Shown piece after piece: positions 19,841 to 27,876 of a DNA stretch of 64,000 nt. Where the stretch lies: IMG/VR virus record IMGVR_UViG_3300021378_000009, positions 1 through 64,000 of that record, one strand, 5' to 3'. The stretch is from a virus. Numbering within the stretch: the stretch's first letter is position 1; each line of letters begins with the position of its first letter. The notes below the pieces were generated by a model. The model searched no databases. It saw nothing but the letters and a program-made list of their open reading frames with translations, and was not told the origin of the DNA. The position numbers were made by a program, and so were the translations under genes.

Positions 19841-20134
19841 ATGAAAAAAGATTATTTATATTTTATACAGTCAGATAAAACAGGAATGATAAAGGTTGGT
19901 AGATCTAAAGATCCTAATAGAAGATTGAAGCAGCTTCAAACGGGTAATGCTAACAAGCTTAAATTAATATCATCTTTCAAAGGAATGGGGTGGAGAGAGA
20001 AAATAATTCATGAAAGTCTTAGTAGATGGTCTGAAGAGGGTGAGTGGTTTAATTGCAACTGTGTTGGTAGTATACCTGATGATATTTATGAAAAAATTAA
20101 ACATGGTAGTTTTGATAGTTGGTGGATTACATAA
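19841..20134 (+). CDS. GIY-YIG-superfamily T5orf172/MUG113-like protein
   Basis: The fold markers are YFIQSDKTGMIKVGRS, then DPNRRLKQLQTGNANKLKLI, an E near residue 57 (REKIIHESL) and GEWFNC, the standard order for T5orf172/MUG113 domains, which are GIY-YIG-like nucleases often found as stand-alone phage genes. At 97 aa it is a single-domain version without a DNA-binding partner domain. A nuclease role in homing or DNA processing is inferred. The RBS is GAGAG. It ends 28 nt before a leader-bearing gene. Confidence 0.75.
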   Translation: MKKDYLYFIQSDKTGMIKVGRSKDPNRRLKQLQTGNANKLKLISSFKGMGWREKIIHESLSRWSEEGEWFNCNCVGSIPDDIYEKIKHGSFDSWWIT

Positions 20135-20162
20135 TATATAAAATAAAAAAAGGTTTATATAA

Positions 20163-21068
20163 ATGATTAACAAAGATTTCAAGGGTATATTAAAAGAGTG
20201 GAATAGTTTTATTAGTGAATCTTTTAAAAACATAAATTTATCAGATATAGATGAAGACAAATATAACTTTGGGTATGAAGATGAAGACTATAAAAACTAT
20301 GATGAAGTAAGTGTAAGTAATTCTAATTTTTATAAAGAATTTGATATAAACAATCCAGAAGATTTTAAAAAGATAGAAAAGTTTAATTTAGTTGACGACA
20401 TACATGGTGTTAATTATAAAATTATGAGTATAATTAGAAAGCTTGAAAGATATGTTCATGAAGAAAGAGAATTAAAAAAAGATAATAGTATAATGGGAAG
20501 AATTAAGCTGTATGAAGATGAAGATGAGTGTTTTATAAAATTTGACTTCAGCGAGTTATCAGAAAGCAGAGCAATATCAAGTACTATTGACTTTGAAGCA
20601 ACAGATAAAGACTGGCCTACAGGATATGGCGAAGGTGCATATAGAATAATGCTTGTTCATAAGTCTACAGAGGGTTTTAATGCAGTTATATTCGAAGTAA
20701 TGTTAGAATTTTTATCAATGATAAGAGATAAAAGTGTTTGTTCAGATAGAAAGTCAGTTTCTTTAAATGCACAAAAGAAATGGCAAATATATGCCAATAG
20801 AAATGATATTGAAATTATTCAACTTGATATAAACAAAGCAGAGTCAGAAGAGTTTAGAATTCCTCAATTAACCCCAGACAATGTATTAGATGATACTTCA
20901 CAAAAACTGGCTTATAGGCATAAAGGTGAAGAGTGGTATAATTCAATATTTTCTAAGTCAATAAAGAAAACAAATATGAATACTATGAAGTATATTGCAA
21001 ATAGCTCTGAGTATCTGGAGTTAGTTTTTGCTATTAAAGATTCTCATGAATTATTAAATAAGCTATAG
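20163..21068 (+). CDS. Unknown 301-aa protein with ETKLLVE-related leader
   Basis: The start MINKDFKGILKEWNSFISES parallels the 15575 leader in register, with W13 and I-S-E at 17-19. The middle segment GYGEGAYRIMLVHKSTEGFN, then VIFEVMLEFLSM and CSDRKSVSLNAQKKWQIYAN, resembles a block I recall from other marine phage proteins (GPLLYDI-type, then DR-x-SVS), for which no function is established to my knowledge. The remainder is acidic and helical. The site before ATG is AAAAAAAGG. Probably another packaged or early protein. Confidence 0.65.
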   Translation: MINKDFKGILKEWNSFISESFKNINLSDIDEDKYNFGYEDEDYKNYDEVSVSNSNFYKEFDINNPEDFKKIEKFNLVDDIHGVNYKIMSIIRKLERYVHEERELKKDNSIMGRIKLYEDEDECFIKFDFSELSESRAISSTIDFEATDKDWPTGYGEGAYRIMLVHKSTEGFNAVIFEVMLEFLSMIRDKSVCSDRKSVSLNAQKKWQIYANRNDIEIIQLDINKAESEEFRIPQLTPDNVLDDTSQKLAYRHKGEEWYNSIFSKSIKKTNMNTMKYIANSSEYLELVFAIKDSHELLNKL

Positions 21069-21139
21069 TTTATATTAAAGAAAGAACATAATATAATCAT
21101 TTATATTAATTAACATTGGTTTACAATAAATTACAGATA

Positions 21140-21628
21140 TTATTTATCTAACTTTTCACTTCTATCTACTTTTGGTATCCATGCTGATATGTGTTTGTTC
21201 AATTCAACATCATCTTCAGATTTGTGCACTATGACTTTTTTACCTTCCCAAATAGGCATTTTTTCAATTAATGCAATTTGAATATCGTTAAGCTGTTCTG
21301 TCTTTAGCTGATTTTGAATTTGAGAATCTCTTAATCTGGCTATGAGAGCTGCTCTATCAGCATTTGCTGCAGAAAGTTTATCTTTTAATTCTTCTATTTC
21401 AGCAGGATCTTTACCCGCTGCTATTGAAAGCATACTTGATATACTACCTGTAAGCATTCCTATTATACCTATTAGTATATCTCTGTTTTCTTCTTGAATC
21501 TTGACATATGATAAAAATATGATTAAAGCAATAATCATAATCATAAAAAATACAGAAGCCCACCATCCACGTTTAGCTTTTTCAGTTTGATTAAACTGTT
21601 TTTTTGATTTTAAGTCTTTGTTAATCAT
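21140..21628 (-). CDS. Two-helix membrane protein with coiled coil, cyclase partner
   Basis: Residues about 22-43 (WWASVFFMIMIIALIIFLSY) and 50-68 (ILIGIIGMLTGSISSMLSIA) are membrane helices. A coiled coil (IEELKDKLSAANADRAALIA and onward) and a charged C-terminus follow. The ATG at 21628 directly follows the TAA of the cyclase gene, so the two are translationally coupled. A likely role is a membrane partner or effector of the cyclase; no enzymatic domain is visible. A 2-TM plus cytoplasmic-helix layout is also seen in some cyclic-nucleotide-gated defence effectors, but without sequence similarity I can verify. Confidence 0.65.
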   Translation of the reverse strand: MINKDLKSKKQFNQTEKAKRGWWASVFFMIMIIALIIFLSYVKIQEENRDILIGIIGMLTGSISSMLSIAAGKDPAEIEELKDKLSAANADRAALIARLRDSQIQNQLKTEQLNDIQIALIEKMPIWEGKKVIVHKSEDDVELNKHISAWIPKVDRSEKLDK

Positions 21629-22471
21629 TTATATATTACCTAATGTATTCTCGTATATTGAATGTAAGAAGTTTATGACTATATTTATATAGTCTATCCA
21701 GAAAAAGTAAAAGTCAATCCTTAAAGCAATTCTAGTTGACTCCCTTCCAAGCATAGGCCAAAAATTTTTAATTAAAAATATTAAAGATATAATACCTAAT
21801 TTTGGATATAAATACCAGAACCATTCTTTTAGCTTTCTATCTCTTGCTCGCGACTTTATTTTTTTAGGTCCAGCAATCTTCTTAACTTTGTCAGAATTTT
21901 TTGGAGGTTGTAGACTTTCAATAGAAACACCTACTACATAAACATCTATTGGGTCTCTTATTCCTTTTAACTTATATACTCCTGCGCATGCGTATCTAGC
22001 ATTTTTAGGCGTATGCATATTTGATCTGTTTTTTACTTTATTAAAAGCTTGTGTAGACAAGCATGTTTGACCTCCTGCAGCTAACGACATTATTCTAGCA
22101 GCTGTATTCTTAGATAATCCTTCTAGCTCTACTCGTTTAGCACCTGCGTCTATAAACTTATCTTCTTGCGCTACTTCTATAATTTCGCCCCAATGGATAC
22201 CGATCCTTGCCTGAAGTGTTGTTCTTGGAGGTATTGTTTTATGATATATTAAAGAAAAGTTAACTGCATCTATTGTACTATTAAAACTCATTAGAAAACC
22301 GTCAGATCTATCAATTTCACGACCGTTAAACTTGTATATTAAAGATCTAGTTAACTTATCATGAGCTTGAAAAATTTTTGCAGCATGTTCATTTCCATAT
22401 TTTTGAACAAACTTGGTAGAACCTACTAGATCTAACAAAAGAATACATAAGTTAATTTTTTTCATTTCCAT
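21629..22471 (-). CDS. Class III adenylate/guanylate-type nucleotide cyclase with C-terminal membrane segment
   Basis: The catalytic domain spans residues about 5-185. Metal site 1 is Asp14 in LLLDLVGST, and GREIDRSDGFL supplies the second metal Asp57. RIGIHWGE, then GAKRVELEGLSKNTAARIMS and LAAGGQTCLS, complete the fold. The GREID-x-x-DGFL form marks a bacterial subclass whose substrate (ATP, GTP or pyrimidine) cannot be told from sequence by eye. After a basic linker (about 195-212), residues about 219-240 are hydrophobic (LGIISLIFLIKNFW), so the enzyme is probably membrane tethered. It is coupled to the 21140-21628 gene. A phage-encoded cyclase of this class is uncommon. Confidence 0.85.
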   Translation of the reverse strand: MEMKKINLCILLLDLVGSTKFVQKYGNEHAAKIFQAHDKLTRSLIYKFNGREIDRSDGFLMSFNSTIDAVNFSLIYHKTIPPRTTLQARIGIHWGEIIEVAQEDKFIDAGAKRVELEGLSKNTAARIMSLAAGGQTCLSTQAFNKVKNRSNMHTPKNARYACAGVYKLKGIRDPIDVYVVGVSIESLQPPKNSDKVKKIAGPKKIKSRARDRKLKEWFWYLYPKLGIISLIFLIKNFWPMLGRESTRIALRIDFYFFWIDYINIVINFLHSIYENTLGNI

Positions 22472-22546
22472 AACTAGACCCTTAATAAAATATAATCTAT
22501 ATATAATTATTAGTTACAGTTATTTAAAAACAGAAAGACTTTATTA

Positions 22547-22840
22547 ATGTTAAATAAGACGCCTATGAAAAGTAAGAAGTTTATTGCCTATATGACATCA
22601 GAGATCGGTTGGAAAGCTATTCTTTTTTATTTGTTATACCACTTGCAAGGAAAGCTAGATCATTATTCTCTAATGATGCTTATGACAGTTGTGATTACAA
22701 GCGGATTTATTCAAATTGGTTACATTTTAGGGCAAACTGCTCTTGATAAGTATGTAAATGCTGCAATTCAAATAATTGACAATGAAGATCAGAAGCTAAA
22801 AAAAGAAATTAAAAGCTTAAAGGATAAAAAAAATGATTAG
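22547..22840 (+). CDS. Two-helix membrane protein with charged tail, 97 aa
   Basis: I do not recognise the family. Two hydrophobic segments (residues about 20-35, WKAILFYLLYHLQ, and 40-62, SLMMLMTVVITSGFIQIGYI) are followed by a Lys/Glu helix (QKLKKEIKSLKDKKN), which gives a 2-TM plus cytoplasmic-helix plan like the 21140 product. It is divergently transcribed from the cyclase gene with a 75-bp gap, so the three may share control. The ribosome site is weak. Confidence 0.6.
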   Translation: MLNKTPMKSKKFIAYMTSEIGWKAILFYLLYHLQGKLDHYSLMMLMTVVITSGFIQIGYILGQTALDKYVNAAIQIIDNEDQKLKKEIKSLKDKKND

Positions 22841-22869
22841 AATAATGAAAAAATAAAAGGATATAGCTT

Positions 22870-23667
22870 TTAAAGCTTAGATATTATATGAATCCAACCA
22901 GGTAAATATGTACTACCGTCTGATGTAAAAACAGCACTTTCAAAAGCTTCTTTACTATATGAAGTAATACCATTATTATTTGATGAGTATCCGCACATAA
23001 AACACCCTAGCCATTTCCCGGCGGGATCGTTAACATGATATCTATTGTTATAAAACCCTCTAACTACTATTACATGACCAGATGAAGTGAAGTATCCGTG
23101 AACTATTGCAATATTACCATTTGAAAGTGATTTTAGCAAGTCACTTGGTGAAGCTGAAGTATTTGTTTTTATTTTTGATTTTTTTGAGTAGTGAGAGTAT
23201 ACACTGTTTAATCCCATTGGTGACTGAGCTATATCTTTACCCCACTCGCTAAAGATATAGTCTGGGCTTATTATATATTCAAAATAGCTTAGAGCCATAG
23301 CTATTGAAGTATTTTGACATGTTGAAGACTTATAAAATTCGTTTTCATATTGATTGTAATACGGTATTGATAATATGTCATTTTTACTCTTATCATTATT
23401 TTCTAAGTTATTCAAGAAACCCGCAGGTTCACACAGCATGTATGCATTATTTTCTTTTACGCAAACACATTTTCCGCTACTGCATTCATATTTCCCTTCT
23501 TGTATATTCATGTTCACAGCGTAAGTTGACCAAATGCATTTGTCATTGCACGAGCTACCTGACATTATTTTGTCAATTTTTTTAAAACTACTTTTTTTAA
23601 AATCAGCATCTTCATTAACGCTGCATGAAATTAATAAAAAAAGAACTGTTATAGTATATTTAAGCAT
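22870..23667 (-). CDS. C39-like cysteine peptidase lipoprotein
   Basis: The signal MLKYTITVLFLLISC ends with a lipobox (Cys15). A small Cys-rich region (residues 40-79, CNDKCIWSTY...CSSGKCVCV) precedes a papain-like C39-type domain. SIPYYNQY leads to catalytic Cys117 in TCQNTSIAMAL, His198 in SSGHVIVVRG and Asp214 in HVNDPAGKW. C39-like domains cleave peptides, often bacteriocin leaders or peptidoglycan-linked substrates. As a lipoprotein it would act in the periplasm or outer membrane, for example in lysis control or surface modification. The strong RBS AGGAGATAT precedes ATG 23667. Confidence 0.75.
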   Translation of the reverse strand: MLKYTITVLFLLISCSVNEDADFKKSSFKKIDKIMSGSSCNDKCIWSTYAVNMNIQEGKYECSSGKCVCVKENNAYMLCEPAGFLNNLENNDKSKNDILSIPYYNQYENEFYKSSTCQNTSIAMALSYFEYIISPDYIFSEWGKDIAQSPMGLNSVYSHYSKKSKIKTNTSASPSDLLKSLSNGNIAIVHGYFTSSGHVIVVRGFYNNRYHVNDPAGKWLGCFMCGYSSNNNGITSYSKEAFESAVFTSDGSTYLPGWIHIISKL

Positions 23668-23689
23668 ATATCTCCTGAGTAGGCTTAAA

Positions 23690-24184
23690 ATGAAAAAATT
23701 ATCAACTTTACTAGAAAATTGTAATAGTGTTGGACTAAAATTACAAAAATATGAATCTGACTATTTACAATCAATATTTGAATTAAATTTGCAAGGAAAC
23801 TATAATTTATTATTGAAAAGTAATGTGTGTCTTTTATTATTAAAAGAGTTTTTTAACAAATCTACAATAAGATATTGTGATACAAAAAATAATATTTTTT
23901 TAATAGAAAAAATATCTAAAGAGTTTAAAGAAGCTGTTAAAGAAGCCGTAGGAAGGAATCAAAAAAGCAAAGTATTTTCAGATAATAGTGGATATAATAT
24001 CTCACCTGAAAATATTGCGTCTGTTAATGGTGCTATTTTTGATAGCGGAATAGATGTAAACTCTGGTGATGAATATACGACTATTAAAACTAAAGGTGAA
24101 ACTACTATTAAAACTTTCAATTCAAAAGAAGAAGCACAGCTTTATTCTAGAAATGTTTCAAGAATGTTTAATGTTAAAAATTAA
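23690..24184 (+). CDS. Unknown protein, 164 aa
   Basis: I place the start at ATG 23690 (MKKLSTLLENCNSVGLKLQK), because the longer frame to 23534 is antisense to the peptidase gene and carries no ribosome site. The gap to the divergent peptidase start is only 22 bp. The N-terminal half is helical and leucine-rich; the C-terminal half has a Thr-rich beta-like stretch (GDEYTTIKTKGETTIKTFNS). Function is unknown. Confidence 0.6.
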   Translation: MKKLSTLLENCNSVGLKLQKYESDYLQSIFELNLQGNYNLLLKSNVCLLLLKEFFNKSTIRYCDTKNNIFLIEKISKEFKEAVKEAVGRNQKSKVFSDNSGYNISPENIASVNGAIFDSGIDVNSGDEYTTIKTKGETTIKTFNSKEEAQLYSRNVSRMFNVKN

Positions 24185-24231
24185 ATGTGTAAATTAAACA
24201 ACAAATTTTTATTATAATATAGAAGAATATT

Positions 24232-24507
24232 TTACTTCTTTACTTTGTTTTTGATTATATGTCTTTCTCTATAGAACATATCATGATAATCTTGCATAAA
24301 CTCTTTAAATAAATCATAAACTTTATCATCAAACTTATCTATATTTTTATAGTCTTTTTTAATAACTTTTTTTATTTGAGACTCTATTTCTTTGTTTTTA
24401 AGTTTATTAATTTCTTTGTTTTGTTTATCTTCAATTTTATTAAGTTCTTTTTTAATCATTACTTTAATTTTTTTAATATCAGCGCGTGTCAAACTATTAT
24501 TTGGCAT
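24232..24507 (-). CDS. Highly charged helical protein, 91 aa
   Basis: I do not recognise it. It starts MPNNSLTRADIKKIKVMIKK at 24507 after AAAGGATTTCTC. Lys and Glu make up about half of residues 10-60, so it is likely a long helix or coiled coil that binds nucleic acid or protein. It is divergent from the helicase gene, with starts 25 bp apart. Confidence 0.6.
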   Translation of the reverse strand: MPNNSLTRADIKKIKVMIKKELNKIEDKQNKEINKLKNKEIESQIKKVIKKDYKNIDKFDDKVYDLFKEFMQDYHDMFYRERHIIKNKVKK

Positions 24508-24532
24508 GAGAAATCCTTTATGAGGTAAAAAC

Positions 24533-26149
24533 TTGACTAGTACATGGAATAACTATTTCCCGTATGAGAAACCTAGGCAGCAGCAAGAAGAAGCAATAGA
24601 CATAATACTTGAAAAATTTAAGTCTGGTCATAAATATGCTATTGTAGAATGTGGAACAGGTGTAGGTAAAAGTGCAATAGGATTAACTGTTGCAAGAAAA
24701 ATGAACAATTCATCAGAATACCCAGGTATATACATAAACGGCTCTTATTTTTTAACAACTCAGAAATTGCTTCAAGATCAATATGAAAATGATTTCTCTA
24801 AGTTTGATCTTGTATCTTTATATAGCTCTTCTAACTATACATGTAGTATAGACAAAAAAGCATCTTGTAAAGATATTCAAACGGGACTTAGAAGCAAAAG
24901 TATGACTAAGATGTACGACAAGTGTAAATATGAGTGTGTTTACAAAAAGAAAAAGAAAGACTTTATAGATAAAGATTTAGGAATAACAAACTTTAGCTAC
25001 TTTTTAACTGAAAAGAATTATAGTAAAAAAGTTCCTAACAAAAAAGTGCTTATAATTGATGAGGCTCATAATTTAGAAAATGAACTTTCTAGATTCATAG
25101 AAATTAGCATCTCTAGTTACTTTTCTAAAAAAATATTAAAAATAACGATACCTGATTCATTAAATACACAGTTTAAAGTATACAATTGGATTAAAAACAT
25201 TTACATACAAGCTGTGTCTAAAAAAGTTCAATTTATGGCATCACAACTTGAAAAGTTTGGTATAACTTCATCAAAGCTAGAAGACTTTAAGAAAATAACA
25301 AATAACTTTGAAATGTTGACTTCTCATTTGAAGAAAATTGAACAGTTTATAAACTTATATGACAAAGAAAACTGGGTTTTTGATATTGAATCAACAGACA
25401 ATAAAAACAAAAAATTTGTATTTAAGCCCATTGATGTATCTAGTTATTCTAAGCAATATTTGCTTGATCACGCTGACTATATTATTTTTATGTCTGCAAC
25501 AATAATATCACATTCAGGTTTTATTCAAACTATTGGGTTGCCTGAAAATGAGACTGTTTCTATAAAACAAGATTCACCTTTTGATCCAAGAAATAGTCCG
25601 ATTGTATTTTCTCCAGCAGGAAGCATGTCAGCTAAAAATATTGATAAAACTCTTCCTATTATGAAAGAGATGGTTAAGTCTATATTAGATAATCATAAAA
25701 ATGAAAAAGGTATTATTCATACACACAACACAAGAATAGCAAAATATCTTTCAGAAAACATAAGAGATAGTAGGCTAATTCTTGCTTATGGCAGTAATAG
25801 AGAAAAGAGTTTAGAAAAGCATTTAAGTTCTAATAAAAACACTGTATTAATATCGCCTTCTATGTCTGAAGGTGTTGACTTAAAAGGTGACTTGTCAAAA
25901 TTTCAAGTTGTGTGTAAAGTACCTTTTCCTTATTTAGGTGACAAAGTAACTAGAAAAAAAATGAACAAATGGAAGTGGTGGTATGACACTCAAACTGTTA
26001 GAACTATCGTTCAAAGTCTAGGTAGAAGTATAAGATCTGAAAATGATAAAGCTGTAACATATATACTTGATGGTGATTGGAGTAGAGTTAAGTCTAAGTC
26101 TAGAAGTAGCTTTCCTAATAATTTTTTTAAAAACTATCACGAATATTGA
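24533..26149 (+). CDS. DinG/XPD-like superfamily 2 DNA helicase
   Basis: This is a 538-aa ATP-dependent 5'-3' helicase type. Motif Q region RQQQEEAI (15-22), Walker A GTGVGKS (41-47), DEAH (176-179), motif III MSATI, motif V SPSMSEGVDL and motif VI QSLGRSIRS are all present. Four cysteines (104, 112, 131, 135) between motifs I and II fit an Fe-S cluster as in DinG/XPD. The start is TTG 24533 after GAGGT; no in-frame ATG is better placed. It probably acts in replication or recombination. It overlaps the frame of the next gene by a few bases. Confidence 0.85.
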   Translation: MTSTWNNYFPYEKPRQQQEEAIDIILEKFKSGHKYAIVECGTGVGKSAIGLTVARKMNNSSEYPGIYINGSYFLTTQKLLQDQYENDFSKFDLVSLYSSSNYTCSIDKKASCKDIQTGLRSKSMTKMYDKCKYECVYKKKKKDFIDKDLGITNFSYFLTEKNYSKKVPNKKVLIIDEAHNLENELSRFIEISISSYFSKKILKITIPDSLNTQFKVYNWIKNIYIQAVSKKVQFMASQLEKFGITSSKLEDFKKITNNFEMLTSHLKKIEQFINLYDKENWVFDIESTDNKNKKFVFKPIDVSSYSKQYLLDHADYIIFMSATIISHSGFIQTIGLPENETVSIKQDSPFDPRNSPIVFSPAGSMSAKNIDKTLPIMKEMVKSILDNHKNEKGIIHTHNTRIAKYLSENIRDSRLILAYGSNREKSLEKHLSSNKNTVLISPSMSEGVDLKGDLSKFQVVCKVPFPYLGDKVTRKKMNKWKWWYDTQTVRTIVQSLGRSIRSENDKAVTYILDGDWSRVKSKSRSSFPNNFFKNYHEY

Positions 26150-26163
26150 TCAGGAGTTTAGAC

Positions 26164-26646
26164 GTGAAAGAAGAATGTACAGGTGCAGGAATTATTGTAT
26201 ACTATGACAACAGAGGTAAAACTATTAGTGACATACCAGAAAAAATTGTTTACTTGGTTTTGATTGACAATAAAGGTTACTATGATTTCCCAAAAGGAGG
26301 CATTGAATTTGGCGAGTATCCTTTTGATTGCGCTTTAAGAGAAACGTATGAAGAAATAAACCTTTCAGAACAAGACTTTGAAGAATTTAGTGGTAAGATT
26401 GTAAAAGATAAGTTTTCTTGTGGAGAAGGTCTTGTTATGTTTATAGGAAAGATAAAAAAAGATAGCTTTTACAATACAGTAATAAAGGCAAATGAAAAGT
26501 CTGGATACTTTGAACATTCATCATATGAGTGGCTTGATAAGAATAGCATTGTTATATCAAAGTTAAAAGTAAATAGTACATTAAAAATGAAACTTCCTTT
26601 ATACTTGCAAGAATGTTTAAGCTGGGCTTCACAAAAAATAGTTTAA
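26164..26646 (+). CDS. NUDIX hydrolase
   Basis: The NUDIX box is complete: GGIEFGEYPFDCALRETYEE, then INL, fitting G-x5-E-x7-RE-x2-EE, with N in place of the usual G near the end. NUDIX enzymes hydrolyse nucleoside diphosphates linked to another group, such as Ap4A, ADP-ribose, NAD or capped RNA; the exact substrate is not visible. I use GTG 26164 as start, 7 nt after AGGAG; the in-frame TTG at 26146 overlaps the helicase end. At 161 aa it is a typical single-domain size. Phage NUDIX enzymes can clear dinucleotide alarmones. Confidence 0.8.
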   Translation: MKEECTGAGIIVYYDNRGKTISDIPEKIVYLVLIDNKGYYDFPKGGIEFGEYPFDCALRETYEEINLSEQDFEEFSGKIVKDKFSCGEGLVMFIGKIKKDSFYNTVIKANEKSGYFEHSSYEWLDKNSIVISKLKVNSTLKMKLPLYLQECLSWASQKIV

Positions 26647-26689
26647 TAATTGTTCATCTGTTATATAATTCAAATAAATGGAAAAGAAC

Positions 26690-27874
26690 ATGAATAGCAA
26701 TATACTAGACTTATTTGACAGGCTTAATAGATTTAACAAATCTTTTAAAAACCAAAAAAACAGGATTATATCAGGTAAAAAGATATATAAAAGCAAATTT
26801 CTTTATTTTTACTTTTTTCTTATGTCTGAAGAGTTTAAAAAGTCTCCGTATAGAAATATTTTAATTAATTACTTTAAAAAGTCTGAAAGCCTTTATCCCG
26901 GCAGTTCATATTATACGTCAGTTAAACTATTAGAAAATACATTATTAAACAATCATACAGAGCAAAAAGAAAGAATAGAAGGAAACCTGGAAACTTTGTT
27001 TAAATATATGAGAAGTGTATCGAACAAAGACTCATTTGAGCTAGCAAGTAATGTTTTAAAATTTGGTGGTCCAGATGCAATTATAAATTGTAAGCATACT
27101 AAAAACAAAGAAATATTAGTTGAAAAAGATTCAAAGCCAACTTATAAAATAAACATTCATCCAGAATTTGAAAGTATTTATTTTAGCAAAGTGAATAAAT
27201 CAACTAAAAACGTTAGAATATCTGTGTTTGATGGATTTATTGAAAGAGAATCAGAGCTTATTCCCTTACTAGATGAACTAAAAAAAGAAAATATACCGGG
27301 CATTATTATTTGTAGAGGAATATCAGATGATGCTGTTAGACATTTGAAGAGTATACTTTTAAGAAATAAACTCTTTTTATATCCTTACATATCAAGATTT
27401 AACAACGAAGATCCTTTTTTACTTAAGGACATTGCAAGCATTTCGGGTACTACTGTAGTTTCTGGAGAGTTTTTTGATAATGTTTATAAAGACATAGTGG
27501 GCAAAAGCAAAATTGTCAAAGTTACTTTAGGAAAAAACATGATAGTTTTTGACAAAACAAATAAGCATCTTGTTAATGAGATTAATATGCAACTAAAAGA
27601 TTGTAATCATAATGTTAAAAAATATCTTTCTAAAAGAAAAAAAAGAGCTTCTCCAAATAACATTACAGTTCATATACCTACAGACTATAGTAATTTATTA
27701 AACGAGTTGAAAGCTTTAATAAAATGTTATAATATGTGTGTGTTACTAGGCTTTGTAAGTTCAAAAGAAAAAGTATATTCAAGATATTGTGAAGAAGTTT
27801 CAGACAAGCTTTCAAAAAGCTTGTCTGAAACTCTTAATAGAATTGGTTTAGTTGTGAAGCTTAAGGAGGAGTAG
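26690..27874 (+). CDS. GroEL apical-domain-like protein (divergent, without ATPase motifs)
   Basis: Residues about 160-288 follow the GroEL apical domain in order: VRISVFDGFIERESELIPLL, DELKKENIPGIIICRGISDD, AVRHL, LLKDIASISGTTVVS and the strand KIVKVTLGKNMIV, corresponding to ILL-x-DKKI, LLIIAEDVEGEAL, DIA-x-LTGGTVIS and RVVI. The equatorial ATP motifs (GDGTT, the C-terminal GGG loop) are absent, and the 394 aa fall well short of about 550. It could be a substrate adaptor or inhibitor of the host chaperonin, or a stand-alone scaffold. I prefer ATG 26690 over 26678, since GGAAAAG precedes it. Confidence 0.65.
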   Translation: MNSNILDLFDRLNRFNKSFKNQKNRIISGKKIYKSKFLYFYFFLMSEEFKKSPYRNILINYFKKSESLYPGSSYYTSVKLLENTLLNNHTEQKERIEGNLETLFKYMRSVSNKDSFELASNVLKFGGPDAIINCKHTKNKEILVEKDSKPTYKINIHPEFESIYFSKVNKSTKNVRISVFDGFIERESELIPLLDELKKENIPGIIICRGISDDAVRHLKSILLRNKLFLYPYISRFNNEDPFLLKDIASISGTTVVSGEFFDNVYKDIVGKSKIVKVTLGKNMIVFDKTNKHLVNEINMQLKDCNHNVKKYLSKRKKRASPNNITVHIPTDYSNLLNELKALIKCYNMCVLLGFVSSKEKVYSRYCEEVSDKLSKSLSETLNRIGLVVKLKEE

Positions 27875-27876
27875 AA

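Noticed and set aside
21140-22471. Assigning the cyclase pair as Pycsar or CBASS
   Set aside because: Only the layout is similar. No TIR, nuclease, phospholipase or recognised effector domain is visible, and the cyclase subclass is not diagnostic.
24187-24218. Forward copy of the GTGTAA/TATAAT promoter
   Set aside because: The boxes are 20 nt apart instead of 17-18, the ATGTAA box is missing, and a reverse gene lies directly downstream.
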